This document shows, piece by piece, positions 1 to 9,382 of a stretch of DNA of 64,000 nt. Both the position numbers and the translations under genes were made by a program. Within the stretch, counting starts at the first letter, position 1. Each line of letters starts with the position of its first letter. The DNA lies in contig OZ244590.1 of NCBI GenBank assembly GCA_965218205.1, positions 2,232,001 through 2,296,000 of the forward strand, in the 5' to 3' direction. The notes beneath the pieces were generated by a model. The model saw nothing but the letters and a program-made list of their open reading frames with translations. It was not told the DNA's origin and searched no databases. The stretch is from CBDDCA01 sp965218205. GTDB taxonomy: Bacteria; Spirochaetota; Spirochaetia; WTKD01; G963693115.

Positions 1-3000
1 CTGTGTTATATCCCCATTAAAAGTTCTATCTCTATCAAATAAATTACTCATATCAGTAATAGCACTGGTATCTATCATGTTGAGGTTGGGGCTAGGGTTG
101 CCGTTCCCTCCCGAACCTTGCCTTGTTTTTTCTGCAGTGATAATAGCTTGCAGTGCTGCTTTTGTTGTTGGTCTGTAATAGCTAACTGATTGTCCTGATG
201 GTGCTGTTCTCAGTCCTGTCTGTATAACGATAGTGGCAGGTACTTTTGTATTTGAAGCGGTTATTGTACACTGTACTACATCATAACTATACTCAGTAAT
301 AGCAGGATCACGTACATTGGACTTATTTGCTATGCCTGTTATAGTAACTGTTTTGCTATTCTGATTAAACGATACTGCGAGGCCTGTTTCATCTTTGATT
401 TTCTTTGCATCTTTCTCTAGTATGGTGGCATCACAAGTAAAGGCATTGCCACTGGGAGTGCTGCTAAGTACTCTTGTAATATTTATTGCTGGCGTTTTGC
501 CTACTTCTGCTGATACTATGCTCGTGTTTCCTATAGCTATTCCTCTTGCTACAAACTCGTGGCGTTCTCCTGCTGATGTTTTTGTGTCATCGGTGCTGTT
601 TATTGCTTGCACGACTATTTCGTAGGTTGTTCCGTTTGTCAATCCTATTAGGGTAGTGTTTGTTGTTCCTGCTGCTGTTGTTGTGGGGCTTCCTCCTGCT
701 GCTATTATTATCTCTGCTATTGTCCTCTGTGCACTGCCACTTTTTGCTACTTTGTATACTTTGTACGATACCTGTGCTGTTGTTAGAGTGTCCCCTGTAT
801 TTGCTTTGTGGCTTGAAGTAAGGTTGGGAGCTGTCCACGATACTCTCATACCTGTTTGGGCTACTCTTGTTTGTATAGTTGATACTTCTGCGGGGGCTGT
901 CGCTTGTGATGCGGTTGTTACGCTTGCCACTGTCGATACTGCTTTTCTGCTTGGGTCTGTTTTTATGGCTACTTCTACTACAAAGTGATACTTTGTTGCT
1001 CCTTTTATTGCTACTGTTGGGGATGTCAGGCCTATACTGCTAAGGGCTGGTACTGTGTACACTCCGTTCCTTGCACTGCCTATAGTTACTTTTCTGCCTT
1101 TTTGTACTTCTGCTACTGTTGGGGTTGTGTCTTTCTGTAAGCCGTACACTGTGTATACTAGCTCATCATTGCTGGTTACTGTTGTGCCGTCTTTGTTTTT
1201 TGCTCCTGTAAATGTGCTTAATTGCGTGAGTACTAGCTTTATTGTTCCTGTTGTGTTTGTTGATTGTGATACTACCAGCTTGCCTGTTAAGGACGAGGTA
1301 GGGGCTGTTGCTTTTGAGGTGGGGATGGTGCTGAGTTCTAGTTTTTGTATCAGTGCGGGGTCTTTGCTTTGTGCTTTCTTTGTTGTAGAGGGGTTGAGGC
1401 TGTTTATTGCTTCTATGCCTATGGTGTATACTGCTCCCTTTGTTCCTATAAATGTTCCTCGTAAGCTGCTAATTCCTGCTATATTTTGTGTTTGTACTCC
1501 TGTCATTGCTTTTATTTCTGCTATTGTTTTAGTGCTCTGGTCTCCTGCTACTATGTATACTTTGTACTGTATCTGTGCTTGCGTGAGTTTGCTTCCGCTG
1601 GGGGCTTTGTGATTGCTGGTAATTGTTCCTGCTTGAAACTCGTACTGTACAGTATCGCTTGTTGCTGTTGATTCTGCAATAAGCAGAGTGAGGTTTTCTG
1701 GTGCGGGCGGGACAGTGGATATTGCATCGTATACTGCTACTTTGTCAGTGAGCGTTGTTGGGGGGCTTACTCTGTTATGTTCTACTGTGAGAAACGTAAA
1801 GCTATAGTTCTTGGCATTTGCTTGGCTCTTGGGTACTTCCAAGCCATCTGCTATACCAAAAGTAATGGCAGTCACACTTTCTGTTATGCTTTTTTCTGCT
1901 ACCAGTGTAGCACCATCGTACATACGCAGGGTGTAGTATCGTCCTATGCCAGGAGCTGTCTTAAAGGTTGCCTTTATTTGTATGACTCCTGTTGTATCTA
2001 AGCTAGGCTTGTTTTGAAAGAGTTCTTCTGAGGGGGCTGTAGGTTGCGGGGTAATTATGTCTTGTGTAGTTGATGTGCTTTTGTTTCCTGAGTAGTCTAT
2101 TGCTTGTATTGTTACTGTGTAGGTTTTGCCTTGACTGAGTACTTCGACAGAGAGTGATGTTGTGGGATAGGGTATTTTCTTCTCGTTCAGTACTGCAGTA
2201 CTTACACCTTTCTCTTGTATGCTTATGCTGTACTCTTTTATGTCTTTGTTCTTGGCTTTTGTTATATCGGGGGCTGTCCATGTTATCTGTGTGCCTATCT
2301 TTGTGGGTGATACAAAGGGATAGCTTGCCTGTATGTTTGTTACTGCATCGGGGGCTGTGCTATCATCTACTGTGGTGGTAGTGGCTGTTATTTTTGCTCC
2401 TTTGTTACCTGTGTAGTCTTGTGACTGTACTGCTATGCTGTACTCGGTAGTGGCTTTGAGGCCTGGTATCTGCGTATTTCTTAGTGTTCTGTCTGTTATT
2501 GTTACTGTCTTTGCTGGACTGTTCTTTTCTGTTACCTCTATACTCACTCCTGCATAGTCTCGTACATTAGGTGCTTGCCAGCTTACTACTATGCTTGTTG
2601 CTCCTCCTACTGCACTTACATTGCTTACGGGCTCTGTGCTTTTGTCGGTTGTTGCCAGCTCTTTTGACACTGCAGTGGAGTACTTTCCGTTTTGAGAAAC
2701 ATACACTTCTACTTTGTAAGTAAGCGTGCCGTAGAGTTTTGTGAGGGCTATGCCATCTTTTGCTACATACACAGTGGCGTACTCTTGGTTGTCTGCACTT
2801 GCAGAGCTGAGTGTTGCAGTACTGCTATTGCTCACTGTTTCGTATGCTATGAGCGTATTTGTTGCCGTTGCTGTGACTCGTACTTGGAGATTTTTGTTAG
2901 TAAAAGTAACATTTCCCCACTTGATAAGCAGGCTTTCATCGGCTGGGCTATTGCTTTTATCATTTGCTGTTACTGTAAGATTTGCCTCTGGCAGTGCTGC

Positions 3001-6000
3001 TACTGTTTGTGAGAGTGCTGATGGCACTATGCCTCTGAGTGCTTGCTTTGCCGTGCTTTCGTTGCCATTGCTATCTTTGTATACTACTGTTACATCATAG
3101 CTGATGCCGTCTATGGTGGGGATAGCAATAGTTACTTCTCCTTGTGTTACATCTTGTACCGATACTTCTGTCTTTACCCCTGTAGTTTTTTCTATTACCT
3201 GTATTGTGGCTTCTGCTATGTCTGTTTTGCCTGACGAGAGTAGTGCTTTGTCCCATGTTAGCTTTATGCCGTTTGTTGCTGATTCTACTGCTACCTTGTT
3301 GAAGGTATCTTTAGGTTTCGTTGTATCTATCAGTGTTGTCACAGAGCGTGTTGTTTTTGGTGATACTTCTGAGCCTGACTTTTGGGCTTCTATCTCTATT
3401 GTATAATCGGTAGTAGCATACAGCCCCTTGAGGGTATAAGCTTTGTCTTGTTGAAACAATGTACGATATTCTATTGCAGGAACACGCACTTGTATTGATT
3501 GTGCTGGTGCAGTTGATGTAGCTGTTACGACTACATGCGTAGCATCGCTTGGGGCTTGCCAGCGTAACGAGAGCGTCCCGTCATTGCCTGCTGGCCGTAT
3601 CTGCACAGACATTGTGTTTGTGTCTTCGAAATGCCCGTAACGTAGTCCAGTAGATTCTTTTGAAGGGTCGGTACTGTTTACTGCTTGTACTACTATTTCA
3701 TAAGGCGTTTTTGGTATCAATCCTGTCAAAATAGTGCTTGTTGTTCCTGCTGCTACTGTTGTGGGGCTTTTGTCTACTGCTTTTATCTGCGCTACGCTTC
3801 TTGTTGTATCGCCACTCTTGGCAACACTATACACTTTGTACGATACTTGTGCTCTTGTTAAGATTTCTCCTGTGCTTGCCCTGTGGCTTGAACTGAGGTT
3901 GGGGGCAGTCCATGATACTGATACTCCTGTGCCTGCTTGGGTTACTCTCGTTTGTATATATCTCACTTCTGCGGGAGCAGTTGCTTGCGATGCAGTTAAT
4001 ACGCTTGCCACTGATGAAGAGGTTACTTTTTTACTTGGATCTTCTTTTATTGCTACTTCTGCCACAAAGTGATATTTCTTTGCTCCTTGTATTGCTATCA
4101 CTGGATCTGTATCTGAAGACAAACCTAAACTCGCAAGTGCTGAGAAAATATACACTCCTCCACTTGCTGTACCTAATGCTACTTTCCTGCCAGTAAGTAC
4201 TTCTGCTACAGTAGGAGTTGTGTCTTTCTGTAATCCATATACAGTGTATACAAGCTGGGTATTATTTGTTATCGCTTTGCCATCGTAGTTTTTTGCTCCC
4301 GTAAATAGATCTTTTAATTGAATGAGTACCAGCTGTATTGTTCCTGCTTTGCTTGTTGATGGGGATACCACTAACCTTCCTGCCAACAATGACTGATTTG
4401 GAGCTACTGCTTTCGAAGTATGTACTTCTTTTATTTCTGCTACATCGGTATAAAAGCCTGCAGGAAAGAGCTTGTCGCTATTTGATGCATCGTAATTGGG
4501 GGATGTTGTGTTTACTACCCTCACTCCTATGTAATAATCCTTTGCTGTTTCTATAGGGCTTGATCCCGCTCCTCCTGCACTGGTACTGTCTATTATTGGT
4601 ATATGCATGATTGCTTGATTTGCTATTCCTGTTACTGTTACATACTTTGCTACTTTTTTATTTATCTTTTCCATTGCCCACAATACTGATACATTTACAG
4701 GCTTTTGGCTTGTGTCTTCTTTCTTAAGATACATCACATAATACGCAAGATCTGTTGCTTCAAGAGGAGTATCATCTGCTTTTATCACTCCTGCTATGGC
4801 TGAAGCATTTATTTGTACTGTTATGACATTTTTTCTTACATTGCCTCCTGTCGTAAAAACTGAAAATACTACTGCATTATGTGTACTGTATGTCGTTACA
4901 TTCGGTGCTGTTGGAGGAGCAGTAAACACTACTGTTTTTATTGTTCCTGATGTTCCTGCTATGCTGTAGGCAGGATTGAGGCTGTTTATCGCTTCTACTC
5001 CTACAGTATAGGTTGTATCTTTCTTTCCTATAAATGTTACTTTTAATGTACTGTCTCCTACTAGATCCCGTGTTTGTACTCCTGCAAGTGCTTTTATTTC
5101 ATCTAGTGTCTTTGTACTGTGATTTCCCTCTGCTATGTACACTTTGTATTGTATTTGTGCTTGTGTGAGTTTTGCTCCACTGGGAGCTTTGTTGTCTGTA
5201 GTAATAGTACCTGCACTAAACTCGTAGACTGCATAGACTGAATCTATAGAGATTTTCGCATTCTTTGGGGCAGGTGGTGCTGTTGAGATATTATCGTATA
5301 CTGCTACGGTATCGGCAAGAGTAGTTACAGGACTTACTATGTTATTTTCTATTGTCAGAAATTTAAAACTATAGTTCTTGGCATTTGCTTGTGTCTTGGG
5401 TACTTCTAAGCCATCTGCCATACCAAAGCTAATGGTGGTAGCTATTCCTGTTATGCTTTTTTCTGCTATTAAATCAGTACTATCGTACATACGGAGTATG
5501 TAGTACTTTTCTGTAGGAGCAGTCTTAAAGCTTGCTTTTATTTGTATAGCTCCTCCTGCTTTGTCTAGGGCAAGTTTGTTTTGAAAGAGATCTTCTGAAG
5601 GGGGCAGAGGTTGAGGCGTAGTGATGTCTTTTGTAGTTGCATTGCTTTTGTTTCCTGCATAGTCTATTGCTTGTATTGTTATTGTGTATGTTTTTCCTTG
5701 CATGAGTTCTTCTACAGAGAGTAAGTTTGTAGGATAGGCTACTTTTTTCTCATTTACTACTATGGTGCTTGTATCTTTTTCTGCTATGCTTATGCTGTAT
5801 TCTTTTATGTCTTTGTTGTTGCTTGTGGGCTCTGTCCATGCTATCTGTGTGCTTACCTTTGTTGCTGATACAAAAGGATAGCTTGCCTGTATGTTTGTTA
5901 CTGGATCGGGGTCGGTGCTATCTGCTACTGTATCTACTGTGGCGTTTGCTGCTGTTCCTTTGTTGCCTGCATAGTCCTGCGATTGTACTGCCACTGTATA

Positions 6001-7326
6001 CTCGGTGGTGGCTTTGAGGCCTGGTATCTGCGTGTTGCGTACTGCTCTCTCTGTTATTGTTACTGTCTTTGCTGGAGTATCGCTCTCTTTCTCTGTTGCT
6101 GTTATGGTCACTCCTGCGTAATCTCGTACATTGGGTGCTTGCCAGCTTACTACTATGCTTGTTGCTCCTCCTACGGCACTTATATTGGTCACTGACTTTG
6201 TTGTTTTGTCTGTTGTTGCTAGTTCTTTTGACACTGCAGAGGAGTACTTTCCATTATAAGAGACATACACTTCCACTTTGTAAGTAAGCGTGCCGTAGAG
6301 TTTTGTGAGTGCTATGCCATCTTTTGCTACATACACAGTGGCGTAGTTCTTTGCCTGTGCAGTTGCTCCACTGAGTGTTGCTGTACTGCTATTATTCACG
6401 ATTTCCTCTGCTATGAGAGTATTTGTTGCAGTTTCTATGATACGCACTTGGAGATTTTTTCCTGTAGTAAAATCAAAGTTACTCCCCCACTTAATAAGCA
6501 GGCTCTCATCGGCTGGGCTATTATTTTTATCGTTTGCTGTTACTGTAAGATTTGTCTCTGGTAATGCTGCTACTGTCTGTGAGAGCATTGCTGGTATTAT
6601 GCCTCTGATTACTTTCTTTGCTGTACTTTTGTTGCCGTTGCTATCTTTGTATATTACTGCTATATCGTAGCTAATGCCGTCTATGGTAGGGACAGCAATG
6701 CTTACCTCTCCTTGTGTTATATCTTGTACAGACACTTCTGTCATGCCACCAGTGGTAGTTTCTATCACCTGTATTATAGCTTCTGCTATGTCCGTTTTTC
6801 CTGATAATAGCAGTGCTCTGTCCCATGTTATCTTTATGCCATTGCTTGTGTTCGTTACTCCTACCTGTGTCAGTGTATCTTGTGGTATAGTAGTATCTAC
6901 CAATGTTGTCACAGAGCGTGTTGTTTTTGGCGATACTTCTGCATCCTTTCTTGCTTCTATCTCTACAGTATAATCGGTAGTAGCGTGCAGCCCCTTGAGT
7001 ACATAGGATCTGTTTTGTTGAAACAATGCACGATATTCTATTGCAGGAACACGCACCTGTATTAACTGTGCTGGTGCTGTTGAAGTTGCAGTTACCATTA
7101 CATATGTAGCATCGCTGGGAGCTTTCCAGCGTAAAGCAAGTGTTCCATCATTTGCTGATGGATTTATCTGCACACTTGATACTGATGTAAGTGTCTGTGT
7201 TACTGGTGTTTCTCCTCCACCTGATGAGGAACTACTACTGCCTTCCGAACATCCTAGCATGAAGAAGGGAGCTATTGCTAGCATCAATGCCACAACTATG
7301 GTTATGTTCTGAGTTATTCTTTGCAT
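1..7326 (-). CDS. Giant Fn3-repeat/BspA-like surface lipoprotein, locus 1 (C-terminus off left edge)
   Basis: The minus-strand frame is open from an in-frame ATG at 7326 to the window edge, 2,442 residues with no stop in any stretch I read. It begins with a signal peptide and lipobox (hydrophobic run ending FFMLGC, then SEGS and a Ser-rich linker), so it is predicted to be a surface lipoprotein. The body is many Fn3-like units, Thr/Ala-rich and recurrently containing a 'YKVYxxxK' strand pattern. The last residues seen (ITDMSNLF, TFNGDIT) match the start of the DUF285 repeats of the paralogue at 49-53.6 kb. The body consists of two similar halves offset by about 3.56 kb. The ATG at 7326 has no good Shine-Dalgarno; a better start at 7405 is out of frame across a 15-G tract. 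Exact function is unknown; adhesion or antigenic variation is an inference. Confidence 0.8.
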   Translation of the reverse strand, partial: MQRITQNITIVVALMLAIAPFFMLGCSEGSSSSSSGGGETPVTQTLTSVSSVQINPSANDGTLALRWKAPSDATYVMVTATSTAPAQLIQVRVPAIEYRALFQQNRSYVLKGLHATTDYTVEIEARKDAEVSPKTTRSVTTLVDTTIPQDTLTQVGVTNTSNGIKITWDRALLLSGKTDIAEAIIQVIETTTGGMTEVSVQDITQGEVSIAVPTIDGISYDIAVIYKDSNGNKSTAKKVIRGIIPAMLSQTVAALPETNLTVTANDKNNSPADESLLIKWGSNFDFTTGKNLQVRIIETATNTLIAEEIVNNSSTATLSGATAQAKNYATVYVAKDGIALTKLYGTLTYKVEVYVSYNGKYSSAVSKELATTDKTTKSVTNISAVGGATSIVVSWQAPNVRDYAGVTITATEKESDTPAKTVTITERAVRNTQIPGLKATTEYTVAVQSQDYAGNKGTAANATVDTVADSTDPDPVTNIQASYPFVSATKVSTQIAWTEPTSNNKDIKEYSISIAEKDTSTIVVNEKKVAYPTNLLSVEELMQGKTYTITIQAIDYAGNKSNATTKDITTPQPLPPSEDLFQNKLALDKAGGAIQIKASFKTAPTEKYYILRMYDSTDLIAEKSITGIATTISFGMADGLEVPKTQANAKNYSFKFLTIENNIVSPVTTLADTVAVYDNISTAPPAPKNAKISIDSVYAVYEFSAGTITTDNKAPSGAKLTQAQIQYKVYIAEGNHSTKTLDEIKALAGVQTRDLVGDSTLKVTFIGKKDTTYTVGVEAINSLNPAYSIAGTSGTIKTVVFTAPPTAPNVTTYSTHNAVVFSVFTTGGNVRKNVITVQINASAIAGVIKADDTPLEATDLAYYVMYLKKEDTSQKPVNVSVLWAMEKINKKVAKYVTVTGIANQAIMHIPIIDSTSAGGAGSSPIETAKDYYIGVRVVNTTSPNYDASNSDKLFPAGFYTDVAEIKEVHTSKAVAPNQSLLAGRLVVSPSTSKAGTIQLVLIQLKDLFTGAKNYDGKAITNNTQLVYTVYGLQKDTTPTVAEVLTGRKVALGTASGGVYIFSALASLGLSSDTDPVIAIQGAKKYHFVAEVAIKEDPSKKVTSSSVASVLTASQATAPAEVRYIQTRVTQAGTGVSVSWTAPNLSSSHRASTGEILTRAQVSYKVYSVAKSGDTTRSVAQIKAVDKSPTTVAAGTTSTILTGLIPKTPYEIVVQAVNSTDPSKESTGLRYGHFEDTNTMSVQIRPAGNDGTLSLRWQAPSDATHVVVTATSTAPAQSIQVRVPAIEYRTLFQQDKAYTLKGLYATTDYTIEIEAQKSGSEVSPKTTRSVTTLIDTTKPKDTFNKVAVESATNGIKLTWDKALLSSGKTDIAEATIQVIEKTTGVKTEVSVQDVTQGEVTIAIPTIDGISYDVTVVYKDSNGNESTAKQALRGIVPSALSQTVAALPEANLTVTANDKSNSPADESLLIKWGNVTFTNKNLQVRVTATATNTLIAYETVSNSSTATLSSASADNQEYATVYVAKDGIALTKLYGTLTYKVEVYVSQNGKYSTAVSKELATTDKSTEPVSNVSAVGGATSIVVSWQAPNVRDYAGVSIEVTEKNSPAKTVTITDRTLRNTQIPGLKATTEYSIAVQSQDYTGNKGAKITATTTTVDDSTAPDAVTNIQASYPFVSPTKIGTQITWTAPDITKAKNKDIKEYSISIQEKGVSTAVLNEKKIPYPTTSLSVEVLSQGKTYTVTIQAIDYSGNKSTSTTQDIITPQPTAPSEELFQNKPSLDTTGVIQIKATFKTAPGIGRYYTLRMYDGATLVAEKSITESVTAITFGIADGLEVPKSQANAKNYSFTFLTVEHNRVSPPTTLTDKVAVYDAISTVPPAPENLTLLIAESTATSDTVQYEFQAGTITSNHKAPSGSKLTQAQIQYKVYIVAGDQSTKTIAEIKAMTGVQTQNIAGISSLRGTFIGTKGAVYTIGIEAINSLNPSTTKKAQSKDPALIQKLELSTIPTSKATAPTSSLTGKLVVSQSTNTTGTIKLVLTQLSTFTGAKNKDGTTVTSNDELVYTVYGLQKDTTPTVAEVQKGRKVTIGSARNGVYTVPALSSIGLTSPTVAIKGATKYHFVVEVAIKTDPSRKAVSTVASVTTASQATAPAEVSTIQTRVAQTGMRVSWTAPNLTSSHKANTGDTLTTAQVSYKVYKVAKSGSAQRTIAEIIIAAGGSPTTTAAGTTNTTLIGLTNGTTYEIVVQAINSTDDTKTSAGERHEFVARGIAIGNTSIVSAEVGKTPAINITRVLSSTPSGNAFTCDATILEKDAKKIKDETGLAVSFNQNSKTVTITGIANKSNVRDPAITEYSYDVVQCTITASNTKVPATIVIQTGLRTAPSGQSVSYYRPTTKAALQAIITAEKTRQGSGGNGNPSPNLNMIDTSAITDMSNLFDRDRTFNGDITQ

Positions 7327-7345
7327 ATGTATATAGTGAGGTCTA

Positions 7346-7360
7346 CCCCCCCCCCCCCCC
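7346..7360. repeat. 15-nt poly-C/poly-G tract (slipped-strand contingency tract)
   Basis: Fifteen consecutive C on the plus strand, that is G15 in the coding direction, inside the leader of lipoprotein locus 1. The length is not compatible with the downstream frame (n must be 2 modulo 3). Homopolymer length in an assembly can be wrong by one or two bases, so the ON/OFF state is provisional. Confidence 0.85.
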
Positions 7361-7405
7361 AATTTTCACGCTGTATAGCTCTTTGCTTTTGTCTCTATCA
7401 TTCAT
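7361..7405 (-). other. Translated leader of lipoprotein locus 1 upstream of the G tract
   Basis: A strong Shine-Dalgarno (AAGGAGGT, 7418-7411) lies 5 nt before ATG at 7405. The leader reads MNDRDKSKELYSVKI and enters the G tract; with 15 G it stops at TAG just after the tract. A tract of 14 or 17 G would fuse it to the lipoprotein signal peptide. The segment SKELYSVKIGG resembles SRELQAVKKIGG in the leader of the paralogue (53637-53696), which argues that both are translated. Confidence 0.7.
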
Positions 7406-7570
7406 AGAATACCTCCTTATTTGAGCTTATCTGTATCAGCCCTTAACATCATTATAACATCAAAAATAAATTGAAAACAAGATTAGACTATCATTTATAT
7501 AATTCCCTCTATAATGATATATGAGACATAGCCCATTACACAGTATAATAAAAAGATAAGCAGGAATATT

Positions 7571-8971
7571 ATGAAAATACATTCCACAGTTCCTAAATAT
7601 ACTATTGATTCTCATACAACGCACAAACAAAACAATGATAGCCCATTAAAGCATTTGCATACAATAGCTCCCCTTGCTAGCATTAGCAAAGCAAAAACAA
7701 TGTACATTACAATGAGTACTATTATTGATGCATTTGTAACAGCACAAAGAAAACATTGTATGCCATTTATTTTTGTAGCCCATGTTTCAGAGGCAGTAAT
7801 GTGTCTTAACAAAAATATATACATTCCTGATGATAGTGATTTTATTTTTATTCCCTCAGATACAGATTCTGCTACTCCTACCGAGCAGTATCACTTTCAA
7901 CGAACCTACAGAGGAGAAAAGTACGATGCCTTACTCTGCTGTTCTTCACTTGCACTGGTAGCATTTCAACGATGCGTATTTAATGCCTACTTTCTTGATT
8001 GTCATTGGAATATACAGCTCAACACAATACTGCCATATTACACAGCGTACAATATGCACCATGCTATTTATACTTCTCAAGAACGCATGAAAATACAACA
8101 CAAATATCCCCGACTCCAAGACTTTTCCTTTTCATCACATCCTTCTCTGTCTACATCAGGCTATTTACACATAGCACCATCCTATGCAACACAAGGCTCA
8201 ACACAAAATCCCAACACAAAAAGGAAAGCCAATGAGAAAAAACACAATACAACTGCAATTCCTCCTATCATACATAGCATTATTCCACACAAACACAAAG
8301 AGCTGCACAATGCAACACACACAAACATAACCACTGAAATACGTACTCACACTCATCAATCACTACATACGCTTGCACAATCGCTTATATCATCGCAGGA
8401 GCAGTCATTTTTATACAACGCTCCTGTACAAGAAGCACAGTATATCTATAGCTTGCTGTTGCTCTTAGAATATGGCGGAGCGTTTTACGAATACAAACAA
8501 CTGTGTTCAAAGCTCCTGCATGCTCCTCACTGTACCCATTGCCTCAGCTTTGTACATACAGATTACACAAAAGACACTCTCTATAATCAAAACAGCTTCC
8601 TCTCAATACAACAAAAACAATTCTCCCCTCTTTTGTTTTTTGAACAAACGCTCACAGAACATATGCACTATATGTTCTCCTTTAAGAAAAATACTTTTTC
8701 TCCCGATTTTTTTGCTACACACCCACAGGCAAAACTTACTACTATACTGCTAGAAAATGCCCTACAAGCACTACAACAACATGCTCATACACACAAAAAA
8801 CACATAGCAAGCATACTCATATTCAACTATGTACAGACGGTACTACAAGAGATATTTAATATAGATGTTGATACAACCATTACCATGCATAAAGAATTAC
8901 TAAAAGAACTATACACTACCTTACAAAACACCCCCCATTTTGCTGCATATATCTTTGATGTTTCTTCATAG
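7571..8971 (+). CDS. Hypothetical protein, 466 aa, unrecognised
   Basis: I do not recognise this protein. It begins at ATG 7571 behind a weak AGGA; a TATAAT box lies 21 nt upstream of the start. It has no signal peptide or membrane segment. Composition is unusual: very rich in His, Thr, Gln and Cys (runs such as THTHQSLHTL and HCTHC) with few Gly. The central part (about residues 205-250) is low-complexity and Lys/Asn/His-rich and looks like a linker between an N-terminal part (about 1-190) and an alpha-helical C-terminal part (about 270-466, Leu/Gln-rich). It is monocistronic, divergent from lipoprotein locus 1 and followed by IS-related DNA. Confidence 0.75.
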   Translation: MKIHSTVPKYTIDSHTTHKQNNDSPLKHLHTIAPLASISKAKTMYITMSTIIDAFVTAQRKHCMPFIFVAHVSEAVMCLNKNIYIPDDSDFIFIPSDTDSATPTEQYHFQRTYRGEKYDALLCCSSLALVAFQRCVFNAYFLDCHWNIQLNTILPYYTAYNMHHAIYTSQERMKIQHKYPRLQDFSFSSHPSLSTSGYLHIAPSYATQGSTQNPNTKRKANEKKHNTTAIPPIIHSIIPHKHKELHNATHTNITTEIRTHTHQSLHTLAQSLISSQEQSFLYNAPVQEAQYIYSLLLLLEYGGAFYEYKQLCSKLLHAPHCTHCLSFVHTDYTKDTLYNQNSFLSIQQKQFSPLLFFEQTLTEHMHYMFSFKKNTFSPDFFATHPQAKLTTILLENALQALQQHAHTHKKHIASILIFNYVQTVLQEIFNIDVDTTITMHKELLKELYTTLQNTPHFAAYIFDVSS

Positions 8972-8983
8972 CATAGTAGTTTA

Positions 8984-9045
8984 CTAGGAGCGGTAGTAGT
9001 CCTCAATACGCTGTTTCTTTGTTGCATTTAATACTGGAACTCGTG
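8984..9045 (-). repeat. Dispersed peptide-coding repeat, copy E (degenerate)
   Basis: On the minus strand this reads RVPVLNATKKQRIEDYYRS then stop, matching the QGLNATKEQKKSKKH pattern of four other copies (21.4, 27.4, 41.7 and 48.8 kb). It is the most diverged copy and has no start codon of its own; probably the remnant of a repeated gene end. Confidence 0.45.
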
Positions 9046-9069
9046 GACTAAGTCTATCACTACTTGCAT

Positions 9070-9100
<31 letters not shown>

Positions 9101-9155
9101 TATATATATATAAAACATTTGCGAATTTAATAATAACCGCAAAAAAGGAGAAGTA

Positions 9156-9329
9156 ATGGGAGAAAGTACTTTTTTAACTATTGTTAATAAAATAGCACCA
9201 TCCTTTGATTCTTTAGAACAAGAAATTATGGAAATTAAAAAAGATAATAAATCTTCAAGTAAGTCTGAATTAGCTGATATCTTTGCTAAGGGAATTATAT
9301 ACATAGTATCCCATTACATAATAATATAA
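9156..9329 (+). pseudogene. 5' fragment of an EcsC/DUF697-like gene interrupted by IS1595-family insertion
   Basis: ATG at 9156 follows AAGGAG by 5-6 nt. Codons 1-44 belong to the original gene (MGESTFLTIVNKIAPS... to ...SELADIFA); the frame then enters the left end of the insertion sequence at 9290 and stops at 9329. Removing the element and one 8-bp duplication joins this fragment in frame to the 3' part at 10634-11192, giving an uninterrupted 230-residue protein. The N-terminal segment is acidic/Lys-rich and predicted cytosolic, ahead of the hydrophobic part. Confidence 0.85.
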
Positions 9330-9346
9330 AAATCCAATAAAAATAC

Positions 9347-9376
9347 TTGACAAATAGTGTAATAATGGGATATAAT
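9347..9376 (+). promoter_or_regulatory. Promoter of the IS1595 transposase
   Basis: TTGACA (9347-9352), an 18-nt spacer and TATAAT (9371-9376) form a near-consensus sigma-70 promoter. The ATG at 9383 begins 6 nt after the -10 box, so transcription would start at about the first base of the gene (leaderless). Confidence 0.75.
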
Positions 9377-9382
9377 ATCCTT

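Noticed and set aside
395..6973. Numerous plus-strand ORFs (Val/Ser/Cys-rich) across 395-7065
   Set aside because: They are mirror frames of the repetitive minus-strand lipoprotein; composition is that of antisense Fn3 repeats, and they lack ribosome-binding sites. The same is true of 49237-53698.
1..7326. Frameshifts within the large lipoprotein frame
   Set aside because: Triplet reading in frame 1 from the window start gives no stop in the lines I checked, up to the ATG at 7326; only the start region across the G tract is out of frame.
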